From NCBI GenBank assembly GCA_031431125.1, contig JANPCX010000046.1:62001-126000 (forward strand): DNA of 64,000 nucleotides. Reading direction: 5' to 3'. Shown here one piece after another: positions 56,582 through 64,000 of the stretch (within the stretch, counting starts at the first letter, position 1; the number at the start of each line of letters is the position of its first letter). The notes under the pieces are model-generated. The model ran no database searches, had not been told where the DNA came from, and saw only the letters and a list, made by a program, of their open reading frames with translations. The position numbers and the translations under genes are program-made. This stretch comes from JANPCX01 sp031431125. Lineage in GTDB: Bacteria; Pseudomonadota; Gammaproteobacteria; Burkholderiales; Burkholderiaceae_C.

Positions 56582-58104
56582 TGGAGACGCTGAACAGCCT
56601 CATGCAAGGCTTTGCCGTCGCTGGCACCCCCATCAATTTGTTGTGGGCGCTTTTGGGCTGCACTTTGGGCACGGCCGTGGGTGTGTTGCCGGGCATTGGT
56701 CCCGCCACGGCGGTGGCGATGTTGTTGCCGATCACGCTCAAAGTCGACCCTACTGCGTCGATGATTTTTTTCGCAGGCATTTACTACGGCGCCATGTACG
56801 GTGGTTCGACCACCTCCATTTTGCTGAACACGCCGGGTGAAGCCGGTTCCATGGTCACCGCCATGGAGGGCAACAAAATGGCCAAGAGCGGCCGCGCCGG
56901 TGCGGCGTTGGCCACGGCGGCCATCGGCTCTTTTGTCGCCGGCACCATTGCCACTGTGATTGTCACTTTCTTGGCGCCTGTGGTGGCGAAATATGCGGTC
57001 AAGCTCGGCCCCCCGGAGTACTTCATGCTCATGGTGCTGGCCTTCACCACCGTCAGTGCGGTCCTGGGCAAGAGCACGCTGCGCGGGTTGACGGCTCTCT
57101 TCATTGGCCTGGCCATGGGACTCGTCGGCCTGGATCAAATCTCGGGGGCACCGCGGTTCACGGGCGGGGTGCCCGAACTGATGGATGGCCTGGAAGTGGT
57201 GCTGGTGGCGGTGGGCCTGTTCGCGGTGGGTGAGGCGCTGTACAACGTGCTCTACGAAGGCCGCGTGGTGTCCACGCAAAACAAGTTAACCCGTGTGCAC
57301 ATGAGCAAAGCCGATTGGAGGCGTTCATGGCCCGCCTGGATACGTGCCACCTTCATAGGCGTGCCGTTTGGCACCATTCCCGCTGGTGGCAGTGAGATAC
57401 CGACGTTTTTGAGTTATGCCACCGAGAAAAAACTCTCCAAGCACAAAGAAGAGTTTGGCCGCGAAGGCGCCATTGAGGGTGTCGCAGGCCCGGAAGCGGC
57501 GAACAACGCCGCCATCACCGCCACCTTGATTCCTCTGTTGACGCTCGGCATTCCCACGTCCAACACCACGGCAATTTTGCTCGGCGCCTTCCAGAACTAC
57601 GGCATTCAACCGGGCCCGCAACTCTTCGACACCAATGGTGCTTTGGTCTGGGCCTTGATTGCGTCGCTCTACATCGGCAATGTCATGTTGCTGATACTGA
57701 ACTTGCCGCTGGTGGGTTTGTGGGTGAAGCTGCTCAAAATTCCGCGGCCCACGCTCTACGCCGGCATTTTGATTTTTGCGACGGTCGGTGTTTATGGCAT
57801 GCGCCAGTCGGCGTTTGACTTGGTGCTCATGTACGCCATCGGTATTTTGGGCGTGGTGATGCGGCGGTTTGATTTTCCAACCGCGCCTGTGGTGGTCGGT
57901 ATGATTTTGGGCCCCTTGGCCGAGTCGCAGATGCGTAATGCCTTGTCCATCGGCGAGGGCCACTGGGGCATCTTCTTGACTCGTCCTGCATCAGCCACCT
58001 TGCTCGCCATCACCGTGGCCGTTCTCGTCACACCATGGGTGCTGCGCTGGGTGGGGCGTCGCCGAGCGCTGGGTCAGCAAGCCGCTGTGGTGTCAACGCA
58101 TTGA
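56581..58104 (+). CDS. tctA: Tripartite tricarboxylate transporter large membrane subunit
   Basis: 507 residues from ATG 56581 (ATG 56572 is possible). About twelve helices. The TctA signature is evident: GVLPGIGPATAVAMLLPITL and YYGAMYGGSTTSILLNTPGE, repeated in the second half as GVPFGTIPAGGSEIPTFLSY and GPEAANNAAITATLIPLLTLGIP with N-T-T. It is the ion-coupled pore for tricarboxylates delivered by TctC. The frame is open far upstream inside tctB, but that is a shadow. Confidence 0.94.
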   Translation: METLNSLMQGFAVAGTPINLLWALLGCTLGTAVGVLPGIGPATAVAMLLPITLKVDPTASMIFFAGIYYGAMYGGSTTSILLNTPGEAGSMVTAMEGNKMAKSGRAGAALATAAIGSFVAGTIATVIVTFLAPVVAKYAVKLGPPEYFMLMVLAFTTVSAVLGKSTLRGLTALFIGLAMGLVGLDQISGAPRFTGGVPELMDGLEVVLVAVGLFAVGEALYNVLYEGRVVSTQNKLTRVHMSKADWRRSWPAWIRATFIGVPFGTIPAGGSEIPTFLSYATEKKLSKHKEEFGREGAIEGVAGPEAANNAAITATLIPLLTLGIPTSNTTAILLGAFQNYGIQPGPQLFDTNGALVWALIASLYIGNVMLLILNLPLVGLWVKLLKIPRPTLYAGILIFATVGVYGMRQSAFDLVLMYAIGILGVVMRRFDFPTAPVVVGMILGPLAESQMRNALSIGEGHWGIFLTRPASATLLAITVAVLVTPWVLRWVGRRRALGQQAAVVSTH

Positions 58105-58344
58105 CGAACCGCCTCATGCGTTGTCGGGGCAAACCTCAACATCGACGCGTGTGATTTGAAACCCAGAACAGTCTGAGTTCGCCTTTGTACTACCCAGGTG
58201 GTGCAGAGGCGTTTTTGTTCTGAGTGTCCTGGCTCACGTGCGACGTGATGCAAACTTCCGGTGGCGTAGGCGCATCAACCAAGGGGAAACCTGGGTAAGG
58301 TTGACAGCGCCTTGACAGCTCGCTTGGTGAGACTGGCTGTACTC

Positions 58345-59994
58345 ATGACACAGTCCATCTCCATTTCGAAGAACGCCATCAAGTGGCTGTTGCCAGTTCG
58401 CCACTTCACCATTCGCCAACGTTTGGTGTGTGTTTTTGCGCTGACTGCCATGGCCTTGTTGCTGTTGAGTGCGGTCGGCATCGGTGCGCAGTGGCACGCG
58501 CGCGAGGTCACTTCACGGCTGGTGTCCAAAGACGCCAAGGCATTGAACGACGTCACGCTCTTACGACTGGCTGTCAGCGAGCTGCGCAAGCACGAGCGCG
58601 ACATGGTTATCTTCTGTGAAACGACCACTGAATCCCGCCAGTCCTACACCGCCTGGCGTCATGCCTTTGACAGAACTCAGGCCTTGGTGCGGTCCATCGG
58701 CGCCTTAGATTTGGGGCAGCGCGAGAAAAAACTGCTGACTGACCTGGCCCTGGGTTTAGAGGCGATGGAGGCGGAGTTCAGTCCCGTCGCAAAAAAGTTG
58801 GTCGACGAGGTGGCCTACCAAGCCCCATTTTTCGCGGCCACGGCGATGGAACCCTTGGTTCCTCAGTTCAAAAAAATCGACGAAACCGCCTCGTCCCTGG
58901 CCGAACAATTGCAGGCCAATTTCGATGGGGGTGTGAAGGGGGTGGAGGACGCCTCGCGGCTCGTGGTGTTGTTGGTGGCCCTGGCCACCATGGTGGCGTT
59001 GGCCCTCATTGGCCCACTGACATGGCTGAACATTCAGCTCATTTGCAGGCCACTGAACGAAGCCCGTGCCATGGCGCAACGAATTGCGCAGGGTGACCTC
59101 AGCCAACCCTTGCAAGACGTTCAAGGCCGCGACGAAGTGGCTCAGTTGTCGCAGGCTTTGCAGCACATGCAAGGTGAACTGCACCAACTGGTGGGTGAGG
59201 TGCGTACTTCGGCCAGTTCCATTTTGTTGGCCAGCTCGGAAGTGGCCAGCGGCAATTTGGACCTGAGCCAGCGAACTGAGAGAACGGCCGCGAGCTTGCA
59301 ACAGGCGGCCGCCTCGATTGCGAACTTGTCACAGGCGATTGCACTTTCATCGGATGCAGCGCGCCAAGCCAATCAGCTGGCTCAGTCTGCAGCAGCGGTG
59401 GCAGTGGACGGAGGGCAGGTGGTGGGCCGTGTAGAGCACACCATGAACAACATCAATGCCAGCTCGGCCAAGATTTCTGACATCACCAGCGTGATCGACA
59501 GCATTGCGTTCCAAACCAATATCTTGGCGCTCAATGCTGCAGTCGAAGCGGCCCGCGCAGGTGAGCAAGGCCGCGGCTTCTCCGTGGTGGCGGCCGAAGT
59601 TCGAAGTTTGGCGAGCAACAGCGCCGAGGCGGCCAAAGAAATCAAGGCGCTGATCGTGGAGAGTGTGGAGCGCGCGGTGGATGGTTCGCAGCTCGTGCGC
59701 AAAGCCGGGCAAACCATGACCAGCATCGTCGACTCCACCCACCGCGTCACCGGCATTGTTCAAGACATGAGTGTGGCGGCCGAGAGCCAGGCGGGAGAGA
59801 TCGAACGCGTCAACCACACTGTTGTGCAACTCGACGCCATGACGCAGCAAAACGCGGCGCTTGTGGAGCAAGGCGCGGCCGCAGCCGAGAGCTTGAAAGA
59901 CCAAGCGTCGCGCTTGAGTTTATTGGTGGACCGGTTTCGCCTGATTGAGCCGGACGCCAATGGCCATTCCACCCTGATGGAGACTGCAGCATGA
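58345..59994 (+). CDS. Methyl-accepting chemotaxis protein
   Basis: 549 residues from ATG 58345. TM1 is LVCVFALTAMALLLLSAVGI. A helical periplasmic sensing domain follows (about 55-205, four-helix-bundle-like with LRLAVSELRKHERDMVIF). TM2 is LVVLLVALATMVALALIGPL, then HAMP (RPLNEARAMAQRIAQGDLS). The signalling tip is intact: IDSIAFQTNILALNAAVEAA, RAGEQGRGFSVVAAEVRSLA. No C-terminal CheR pentapeptide is seen. It overlaps the following binding-protein gene as ATGA, implying a joint receptor. Confidence 0.92.
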   Translation: MTQSISISKNAIKWLLPVRHFTIRQRLVCVFALTAMALLLLSAVGIGAQWHAREVTSRLVSKDAKALNDVTLLRLAVSELRKHERDMVIFCETTTESRQSYTAWRHAFDRTQALVRSIGALDLGQREKKLLTDLALGLEAMEAEFSPVAKKLVDEVAYQAPFFAATAMEPLVPQFKKIDETASSLAEQLQANFDGGVKGVEDASRLVVLLVALATMVALALIGPLTWLNIQLICRPLNEARAMAQRIAQGDLSQPLQDVQGRDEVAQLSQALQHMQGELHQLVGEVRTSASSILLASSEVASGNLDLSQRTERTAASLQQAAASIANLSQAIALSSDAARQANQLAQSAAAVAVDGGQVVGRVEHTMNNINASSAKISDITSVIDSIAFQTNILALNAAVEAARAGEQGRGFSVVAAEVRSLASNSAEAAKEIKALIVESVERAVDGSQLVRKAGQTMTSIVDSTHRVTGIVQDMSVAAESQAGEIERVNHTVVQLDAMTQQNAALVEQGAAAAESLKDQASRLSLLVDRFRLIEPDANGHSTLMETAA

Positions 59995-60974
59995 AACGAC
60001 GTCACTTCATGGGACGCACTGCGTGCCTGAGCTTGTCTCCTGCTTCACTGGCGTGGGCAGTTTCGCCCCCCGCAGCTGCCGCAGCGAGTTTTGACAAACT
60101 GAATGTATACATCCCCGCGAATGTGGGCGGCGGCTGGGATGCGACGGGCCGAGCGTTGGGCGCAGCCTTGCAAGGTGCAGGGCAGGCGACCGAGGTGGTC
60201 TACGACAACAAAGGTGGACAAGGCGGCTTGGTGGGCCTGCCGGATTTTGTGGAGCGTTTTGGCGCCAACCCCAAAGCCTTGATCGTCAGTGGTTTGGTGA
60301 TGATTGGTTCCATCGCTCTGAACCGACCTGCGGTAGACCTGCGTCAGCTCACGCCTGTGGCGCGGCTGAGCACCGATTTGCTGGTGCTGATTGTCGCCAA
60401 GGACTCTCCTTACAAAGACAGTGCGAGTTTGATGCGCGATCTTGTCGCGCGCCCCGCCGAGGTGACGATATCAGGCGGTGGAGCAGGCGGTGTCGACCAC
60501 ATGTGCGCCGCCATGATTGCGCGTGCCGCCAAGGCCGATTTAACGCAGCTCAAGTACCTGCCGATTTCGGGTGGCAGCGACATGCTGAAGGCGCTGACCG
60601 ATGGCCGTGCGCAGGCAGCCGTGTCGGGCTATGGCGAGCTCAAGAAGGCGCTTCAAGAAGGCCATGTGCGTGCGCTGGGCGTGACGTCAATTAGAGGTAG
60701 TTTTGGCATTCCCTCGCTGCGTGAGCAGGGCGTGAATGTGGACCTGACCAACTGGCGCGGCGTCTTCGCAGGGAAAAACATAAATGCCTTGCAAGTCGAT
60801 GCCTTGCGCGAAGCAGTGTTCAAAGCCACCCAGCATGTTTCGTGGAAAGAAGCATTGGCACGCAACTCTTGGCAAAACGCCTGGTTGACAGGAAAGGATT
60901 TTCAAGAATTTGTGGATCTCGATGGTGCGATGTCCTTTGCCTTGATCAAGTTACTTCGTTTGCGAAAGGAATGA
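59991..60974 (+). CDS. TctC/Bug-family binding protein coupled to the chemoreceptor
   Basis: 327 residues; the ATG overlaps the MCP stop as ATGA. The signal region is TACLSLSPASLAWAVSPPAAAAA, here shown only in part: cleavage is likely near residue 32. Family motifs: VYIPANVGGGWDATGRALGA, VVYDNKGGQGGLVGLPDF, KYLPISGGSDMLKALTDGRA and VDLTNWRGVFAGK. It is related to the TctC at 55122-56081. No permease gene accompanies it, so it may serve as ligand presenter for chemotaxis rather than for transport, or share TctAB. Confidence 0.88.
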   Translation: MKRRHFMGRTACLSLSPASLAWAVSPPAAAAASFDKLNVYIPANVGGGWDATGRALGAALQGAGQATEVVYDNKGGQGGLVGLPDFVERFGANPKALIVSGLVMIGSIALNRPAVDLRQLTPVARLSTDLLVLIVAKDSPYKDSASLMRDLVARPAEVTISGGGAGGVDHMCAAMIARAAKADLTQLKYLPISGGSDMLKALTDGRAQAAVSGYGELKKALQEGHVRALGVTSIRGSFGIPSLREQGVNVDLTNWRGVFAGKNINALQVDALREAVFKATQHVSWKEALARNSWQNAWLTGKDFQEFVDLDGAMSFALIKLLRLRKE

Positions 60975-60977
60975 GGG

Positions 60978-61022
60978 CAGGCGTTCGGTGGACACACCTG
61001 GTGTGTTTCCACCGAACGCCTG
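60978..61022 (+). terminator. Long hairpin after the chemoreceptor operon
   Basis: Perfect 14-bp arms CAGGCGTTCGGTGG (60978-60991) and CCACCGAACGCCTG (61009-61022) enclose a smaller stem ACACACC/GGTGTGT. It starts 4 nt after the binding-protein stop. No T run follows, so it may stabilise the mRNA end or assist Rho rather than act as an intrinsic terminator. Confidence 0.6.
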
Positions 61023-61184
61023 TCGCCCCGGTACGTTTTATCGACAACAAAGCGCTCTGATGCAACGGGTGCGTGGCGGAGTCGAGCATTTTTGGGGGCG
61101 ATGGGCGTTCACCCGATTCGCAGTGCTGCTGCGATCCTGTGCTTACAAATGTTGCGCGCAAATATCTATACACAAAGGAAAGCA

Positions 61185-62207
61185 ATGATGAAAAAAACCC
61201 TATTGGCAGTTGCGGTACTCGGAGCCTTTGCCGGCACGGCGGCCGCTCAATCTTCCGTCACCTTGTATGGCGTCGCCGACGCCAATGTAGAGCGCATCAA
61301 AGGCGCAACCTCGTTGACCCGGATCTCCTCTGGTGGCGTTCAAGGCTCACGCTGGGGCTTGCGTGGCACTGAAGACTTGGGCGGCGGACTGAAAGCAGTG
61401 TTTCAATTGGAATCTGGCTTCAATATTGACACCGGCACCAGTGGTCAAGGTGGTGCTTTGTTTGGTCGCCAGGCCTATGTCGGGTTGGCCGGTGGCTTTG
61501 GCGCGGTGCGTCTGGGTCGCCAGTACTCGCCAATGGACGATATCGCTGGCATGGTCGGCACCAAGGTTTATGACGTGCTCAGCGTGGTGCCGATCATCGG
61601 CAACGGTGACTACAACCGTGTCAACAACGCAGTGACCTATCTGACACCAAACTTCGGTGGTTTCACCGCCCAGGTGCAGTACAGCCTCGGCGCCGAGAAT
61701 CAGAACTCCAACACGAGCAAAGACTTCCAGAAGCAGTACAGCATGCATGCGATGTACAGCGGTGGTCCCTTCTCTGCTGGTCTGTCTGTGATGCGAGTCA
61801 TTGACAGCAACGGCACGACCGCTGGCAAACAAGGCATCGACGCCGTGTTGGCTGTCGCCGCCTATGACTTCGGCTTCGCCAAATTCACGGGTTACTTCGA
61901 CCAAGAAGACAAGCTTCCCGGTACCGCAAAAATGAAGGTCTACGGTTTGTCCGCTGCCATTCCTTTTGGCGCCACCACCTTGGCCCTGGGTGCCGCGCAG
62001 GCCAAGAACGTGAACGGATCTACTGCCTCGGGTGACGATGCCAACCTGTTCACAGTGCAGTTGACCCACAACCTGTCCAAACGCACCGCGCTGTATGCGC
62101 ACTTCACCGCAGTGGACAACGACTCTGCGGCCGCGTTGGGATTCAACAGCCCCACCGCCGGATCCAACTCCAACGGTATGCAGTTCGGCATTCGACACCG
62201 CTTCTAA
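61185..62207 (+). CDS. Gram-negative porin (Omp32-like)
   Basis: 340 residues from ATG 61185 (ATG 61188 equally likely), with AAAGGAAAG before it. The signal peptide is MMKKTLLAVAVLGAFAGTAA, cleavage before QSSVTLYG. The mature start SSVTLYGVADANVERI and GSRWGLRGTEDLGGGLKAVF, then LFGRQAYVGLAGGFGAVRLG, are hallmarks of betaproteobacterial trimeric porins. It ends GMQFGIRHRF with terminal Phe. It allows diffusion of small, often anionic solutes, which would suit the carboxylate genes upstream. Confidence 0.95.
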   Translation: MMKKTLLAVAVLGAFAGTAAAQSSVTLYGVADANVERIKGATSLTRISSGGVQGSRWGLRGTEDLGGGLKAVFQLESGFNIDTGTSGQGGALFGRQAYVGLAGGFGAVRLGRQYSPMDDIAGMVGTKVYDVLSVVPIIGNGDYNRVNNAVTYLTPNFGGFTAQVQYSLGAENQNSNTSKDFQKQYSMHAMYSGGPFSAGLSVMRVIDSNGTTAGKQGIDAVLAVAAYDFGFAKFTGYFDQEDKLPGTAKMKVYGLSAAIPFGATTLALGAAQAKNVNGSTASGDDANLFTVQLTHNLSKRTALYAHFTAVDNDSAAALGFNSPTAGSNSNGMQFGIRHRF

Positions 62208-62214
62208 AAGCGGT

Positions 62215-62263
62215 CGTTGCGCGAGACTCCGATTGGAGTCTTGCGCAACGTTTCTATTGTTTT
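62215..62263 (+). terminator. Terminator after the porin gene
   Basis: 16-bp arms 62215-62230 and 62235-62250 (one G-U pair) with loop GATT are followed by TTTCTATTGTTTT. It begins 8 nt after the porin stop. The end of the convergent hemH gene (62254) lies in the T-rich part. Confidence 0.85.
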
Positions 62264-63366
62264 GCGCCTGCCGCTTGCGCCAGGCGCTGTTGCTGTTCTC
62301 GCTCCAATTGCAAGGCGGTATCGGTGCGAGCAGTCTGGGTGTCCCAGCCTTGCAGGTGTTGGATGGCGATTTGGCTGAGCGCCGCCATCCACTCGTGTTG
62401 ATCGTTCAGGCAAGCAATGTAGTGAAAGGTTTGGCCACCCGCTTTGAGAAAAGCGTCGCGTGCTTCCATGCCAATTTCTTCTAGGGTCTCCAAACAGTCT
62501 GAAGTGAACCCGGGGCAAGCCACATCCACGCGTTTGATCCCTTGCTGGGCCAGGGCAATCAAGGTGGGTTCGGTGTAGGGCTGCAGCCATTTGGCTTTGC
62601 CAAAACGGCTTTGAAAGGTGACGACCATTTGGTCTTTTGCCAGCCCCAGTTTGTCGCCCAGCAGCCGTGCGGTTTTGAGGCACTCGCAGTGATAGGGGTC
62701 CCCGAGCATCAAGGTTCGCTCCGGAACCCCGTGAAAGCTCAGCACGAGCTTCTCGGCGCGCCCTTCTTGTTGCCAGTGGTCTTGAATGCGTTTGGCCAGG
62801 GCGCCGATGTAGCCGACATCATCGTGGTAGTGGTTGACGAAACGAAACTCCGGCAGGTGGCGCGTGCGCCCCGCCCACTGGTAAACCGCGTCACAAACGC
62901 TGGCAGTCGTCGGGCTCGAGTACTGGGGGTACAAGGGCAAGACCAAGATGTTTTTCACACCGCCTTTTTTCAACTCGTCCAACCTGCTGGCAATCGATGG
63001 GTTGCCGTAACGCATGGCGTAGCGCACCACCACTTGGTGGCCACGTTCCCCCAAATAGCCTTGCAGCAGTTTTCCTTGTTTTTCTGTCCACACACGCAGC
63101 GGAGAGCCCTCGCTGGTCCAAACACTGGCGTACTTGCGCGCCGATTTGGCCGGCCGCACCCGCAAAATGATGCCGTGCAGGATCAGCATCCACAACAAAC
63201 GTGGAATCTCGACCACGCGGCGATCGGACAAAAACTCGGCCAGGTAGCGGCGCAAAGCCGGTGCGGTGGGCTCGTCAGGGGTTCCGAGATTGCAAAGCAG
63301 CACTGCCGTGGTTGGCAGCTGTGGTGTTTGACCGTGGGTATAGGGTGGCTCGGAGGAAAAACGCAT
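62254..63366 (-). CDS. hemH: Ferrochelatase
   Basis: 370 residues. It inserts Fe2+ into protoporphyrin IX, the last step of haem synthesis. Motifs: AVLLCNLGTPDEPTAPALRR, VRYAMRYGNPSIASRL, LPLYPQYSSPTTASV, LSFHGVPER with the metal-binding His, DPYHCECLKTARLL, FQSRFGKAKWLQPYTEPTL and CPGFTSDCLETLEEIG with the catalytic Glu. The Gln/Ala-rich C-terminal tail (about 345-370) is longer than the core. It lies in the opposite direction to the porin, and the two end at a shared terminator zone. Confidence 0.96.
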   Translation of the reverse strand: MRFSSEPPYTHGQTPQLPTTAVLLCNLGTPDEPTAPALRRYLAEFLSDRRVVEIPRLLWMLILHGIILRVRPAKSARKYASVWTSEGSPLRVWTEKQGKLLQGYLGERGHQVVVRYAMRYGNPSIASRLDELKKGGVKNILVLPLYPQYSSPTTASVCDAVYQWAGRTRHLPEFRFVNHYHDDVGYIGALAKRIQDHWQQEGRAEKLVLSFHGVPERTLMLGDPYHCECLKTARLLGDKLGLAKDQMVVTFQSRFGKAKWLQPYTEPTLIALAQQGIKRVDVACPGFTSDCLETLEEIGMEARDAFLKAGGQTFHYIACLNDQHEWMAALSQIAIQHLQGWDTQTARTDTALQLEREQQQRLAQAAGAKQ

Positions 63367-63444
63367 GGCGGTGGGAACGGGTGATCGGCGACGCAGTATG
63401 GCGTGGTCAGATTGTCACCCCAGCCGCGGGCTTGCCGCAGCGGA

Positions 63445-63873
63445 TCAGCGCGGCGTATTGCGCCAGTGGTCGATGTCTTGGTTCACTTGGGTCAAGTCCA
63501 AGGGTTTGGTCCAGTAACCCACAAAACCAGCAGCACGCGCGCGCGCCAGGTCGTCGGCGTAAGCGTCGGCAGAACACATGAAAGCCGGAGTGTGCAGCAG
63601 GGTGTCTCGTGTGCGAAGTTGCTTGAGCAAATCGTAGCCCGTGCCATCCGGCAAGTTGGCGTCTAAAACAATGAACTCGGGCACCCAAGCGGGCTCGGCC
63701 TGCAAGAAGGCCATGGTTTCTTCGGCGGTTTCAAAACACTGCAGTTCAATGTCGCCGCGCATGCGCATGGCCTCTTCAAACAACACGGCATTCAAGCGGT
63801 TGTCTTCGACATAGAGCATGCGTAAACATGGTCTATCAGTCGGTTGCGCGTCGTTGGGCTCAGGGGTGTTCAT
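63445..63873 (-). CDS. Single-domain response regulator (CheY-like)
   Basis: 142 residues with only a receiver domain. The acidic pocket is in MLYVEDN (E23, D24), the phospho-acceptor Asp71 in FIVLDANLPDGTG, Ser101 (FMCSAD) replaces the usual Thr, and Lys123 is in GYWTKPLDL. There is no output domain, so it passes phosphate or acts by protein contact. The partner kinase is not in the window. Nothing further is seen between its start and the right edge (63874-64000). Confidence 0.87.
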   Translation of the reverse strand: MNTPEPNDAQPTDRPCLRMLYVEDNRLNAVLFEEAMRMRGDIELQCFETAEETMAFLQAEPAWVPEFIVLDANLPDGTGYDLLKQLRTRDTLLHTPAFMCSADAYADDLARARAAGFVGYWTKPLDLTQVNQDIDHWRNTPR

Positions 63874-64000
63874 GGGGCGCAGTGCGATCGCTGATCAGGC
63901 AAGCTGGAGAGAGAAATACAGCAACGAGCGGCGACTCTAGCGGACAATCTCTACACACTTTGATGATTGGGCGCGAAAGCGCAAATTTTGTTCGCCAATG

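Noticed and set aside
58240..58344. Possible riboswitch (GEMM-like) before the chemoreceptor
   Set aside because: A short CAACC/GGTTG pairing exists, but the conserved c-di-GMP riboswitch sequence blocks are missing.

Overview
The window reads as one contiguous piece of chromosome from a Burkholderiales betaproteobacterium, most probably family Comamonadaceae. This is inferred from the gene content: ilvB-ilvH-ilvC followed by pssA and two leuA genes, the hpnCDE squalene genes, an epsA-to-epsL cluster with exosortase B, Bug/TctC-type binding proteins, and an Omp32-like porin. Coding density is high, GC is moderately high, and no rRNA, tRNA, CRISPR or intact transposase gene was seen.

Layout. 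0-1.1 kb: an ECF-type sigma factor and its DUF3619 partner. 1.2-9.3 kb: branched-chain amino acid synthesis (ilvB, ilvH, ilvC), pssA, then two different types of 2-isopropylmalate synthase. This block carries two RNA regulators: a structured RNA with twin UUACCG-loop hairpins between ilvB and ilvH, and a leucine attenuator with a leader peptide before the first leuA. 9.3-14.3 kb: a pbpG-like endopeptidase, an IclR regulator and the hpnC-hpnD-hpnE squalene operon. 14.4-18.8 kb: a two-gene RND efflux system behind a TetR-type palindrome. 18.9-23.3 kb: small exported proteins of unknown function and a cupin. 23.4-30.8 kb: an MFS transporter coupled to a 50-residue membrane protein, a LysR regulator, MAPEG and HD-domain proteins, a GlxA-type regulator, a receiver-TPR protein and a methyltransferase.

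30.0-47.8 kb is a minus-strand exopolysaccharide/exosortase B cluster: LuxR-type EpsA, the initiating sugar transferase, EpsL, EpsD, EpsE, EpsF, EpsG, XrtB, EpsI, a flippase, a GH5 glycanase, a Wzy-like polymerase and glycosyltransferases. A PEP-CTERM protein gene, a likely XrtB substrate, lies just upstream. 48-52.6 kb: dnaJ, dnaK, grpE and hslR, with candidate heat-shock promoters. 52.6-61 kb: a TctDE-like two-component pair facing a tctCBA tricarboxylate transporter, then a chemoreceptor coupled to a second TctC-type binding protein. 61-64 kb: porin, hemH and a single-domain response regulator.

The most unusual signal is three mobile-looking repeats of 235-407 bp (35672-36078, 39993-40342, 54065-54299). 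Each is a chain of hairpins bounded by inverted repeats, and each sits exactly at a junction between tightly packed operon genes. Removing each one with one copy of a short target duplication restores a tight or ATGA-overlapping junction. Their terminal repeats differ, but their cores are related. One removed the ATG of the TctE-like kinase; another rewrote the C-terminus of EpsF.
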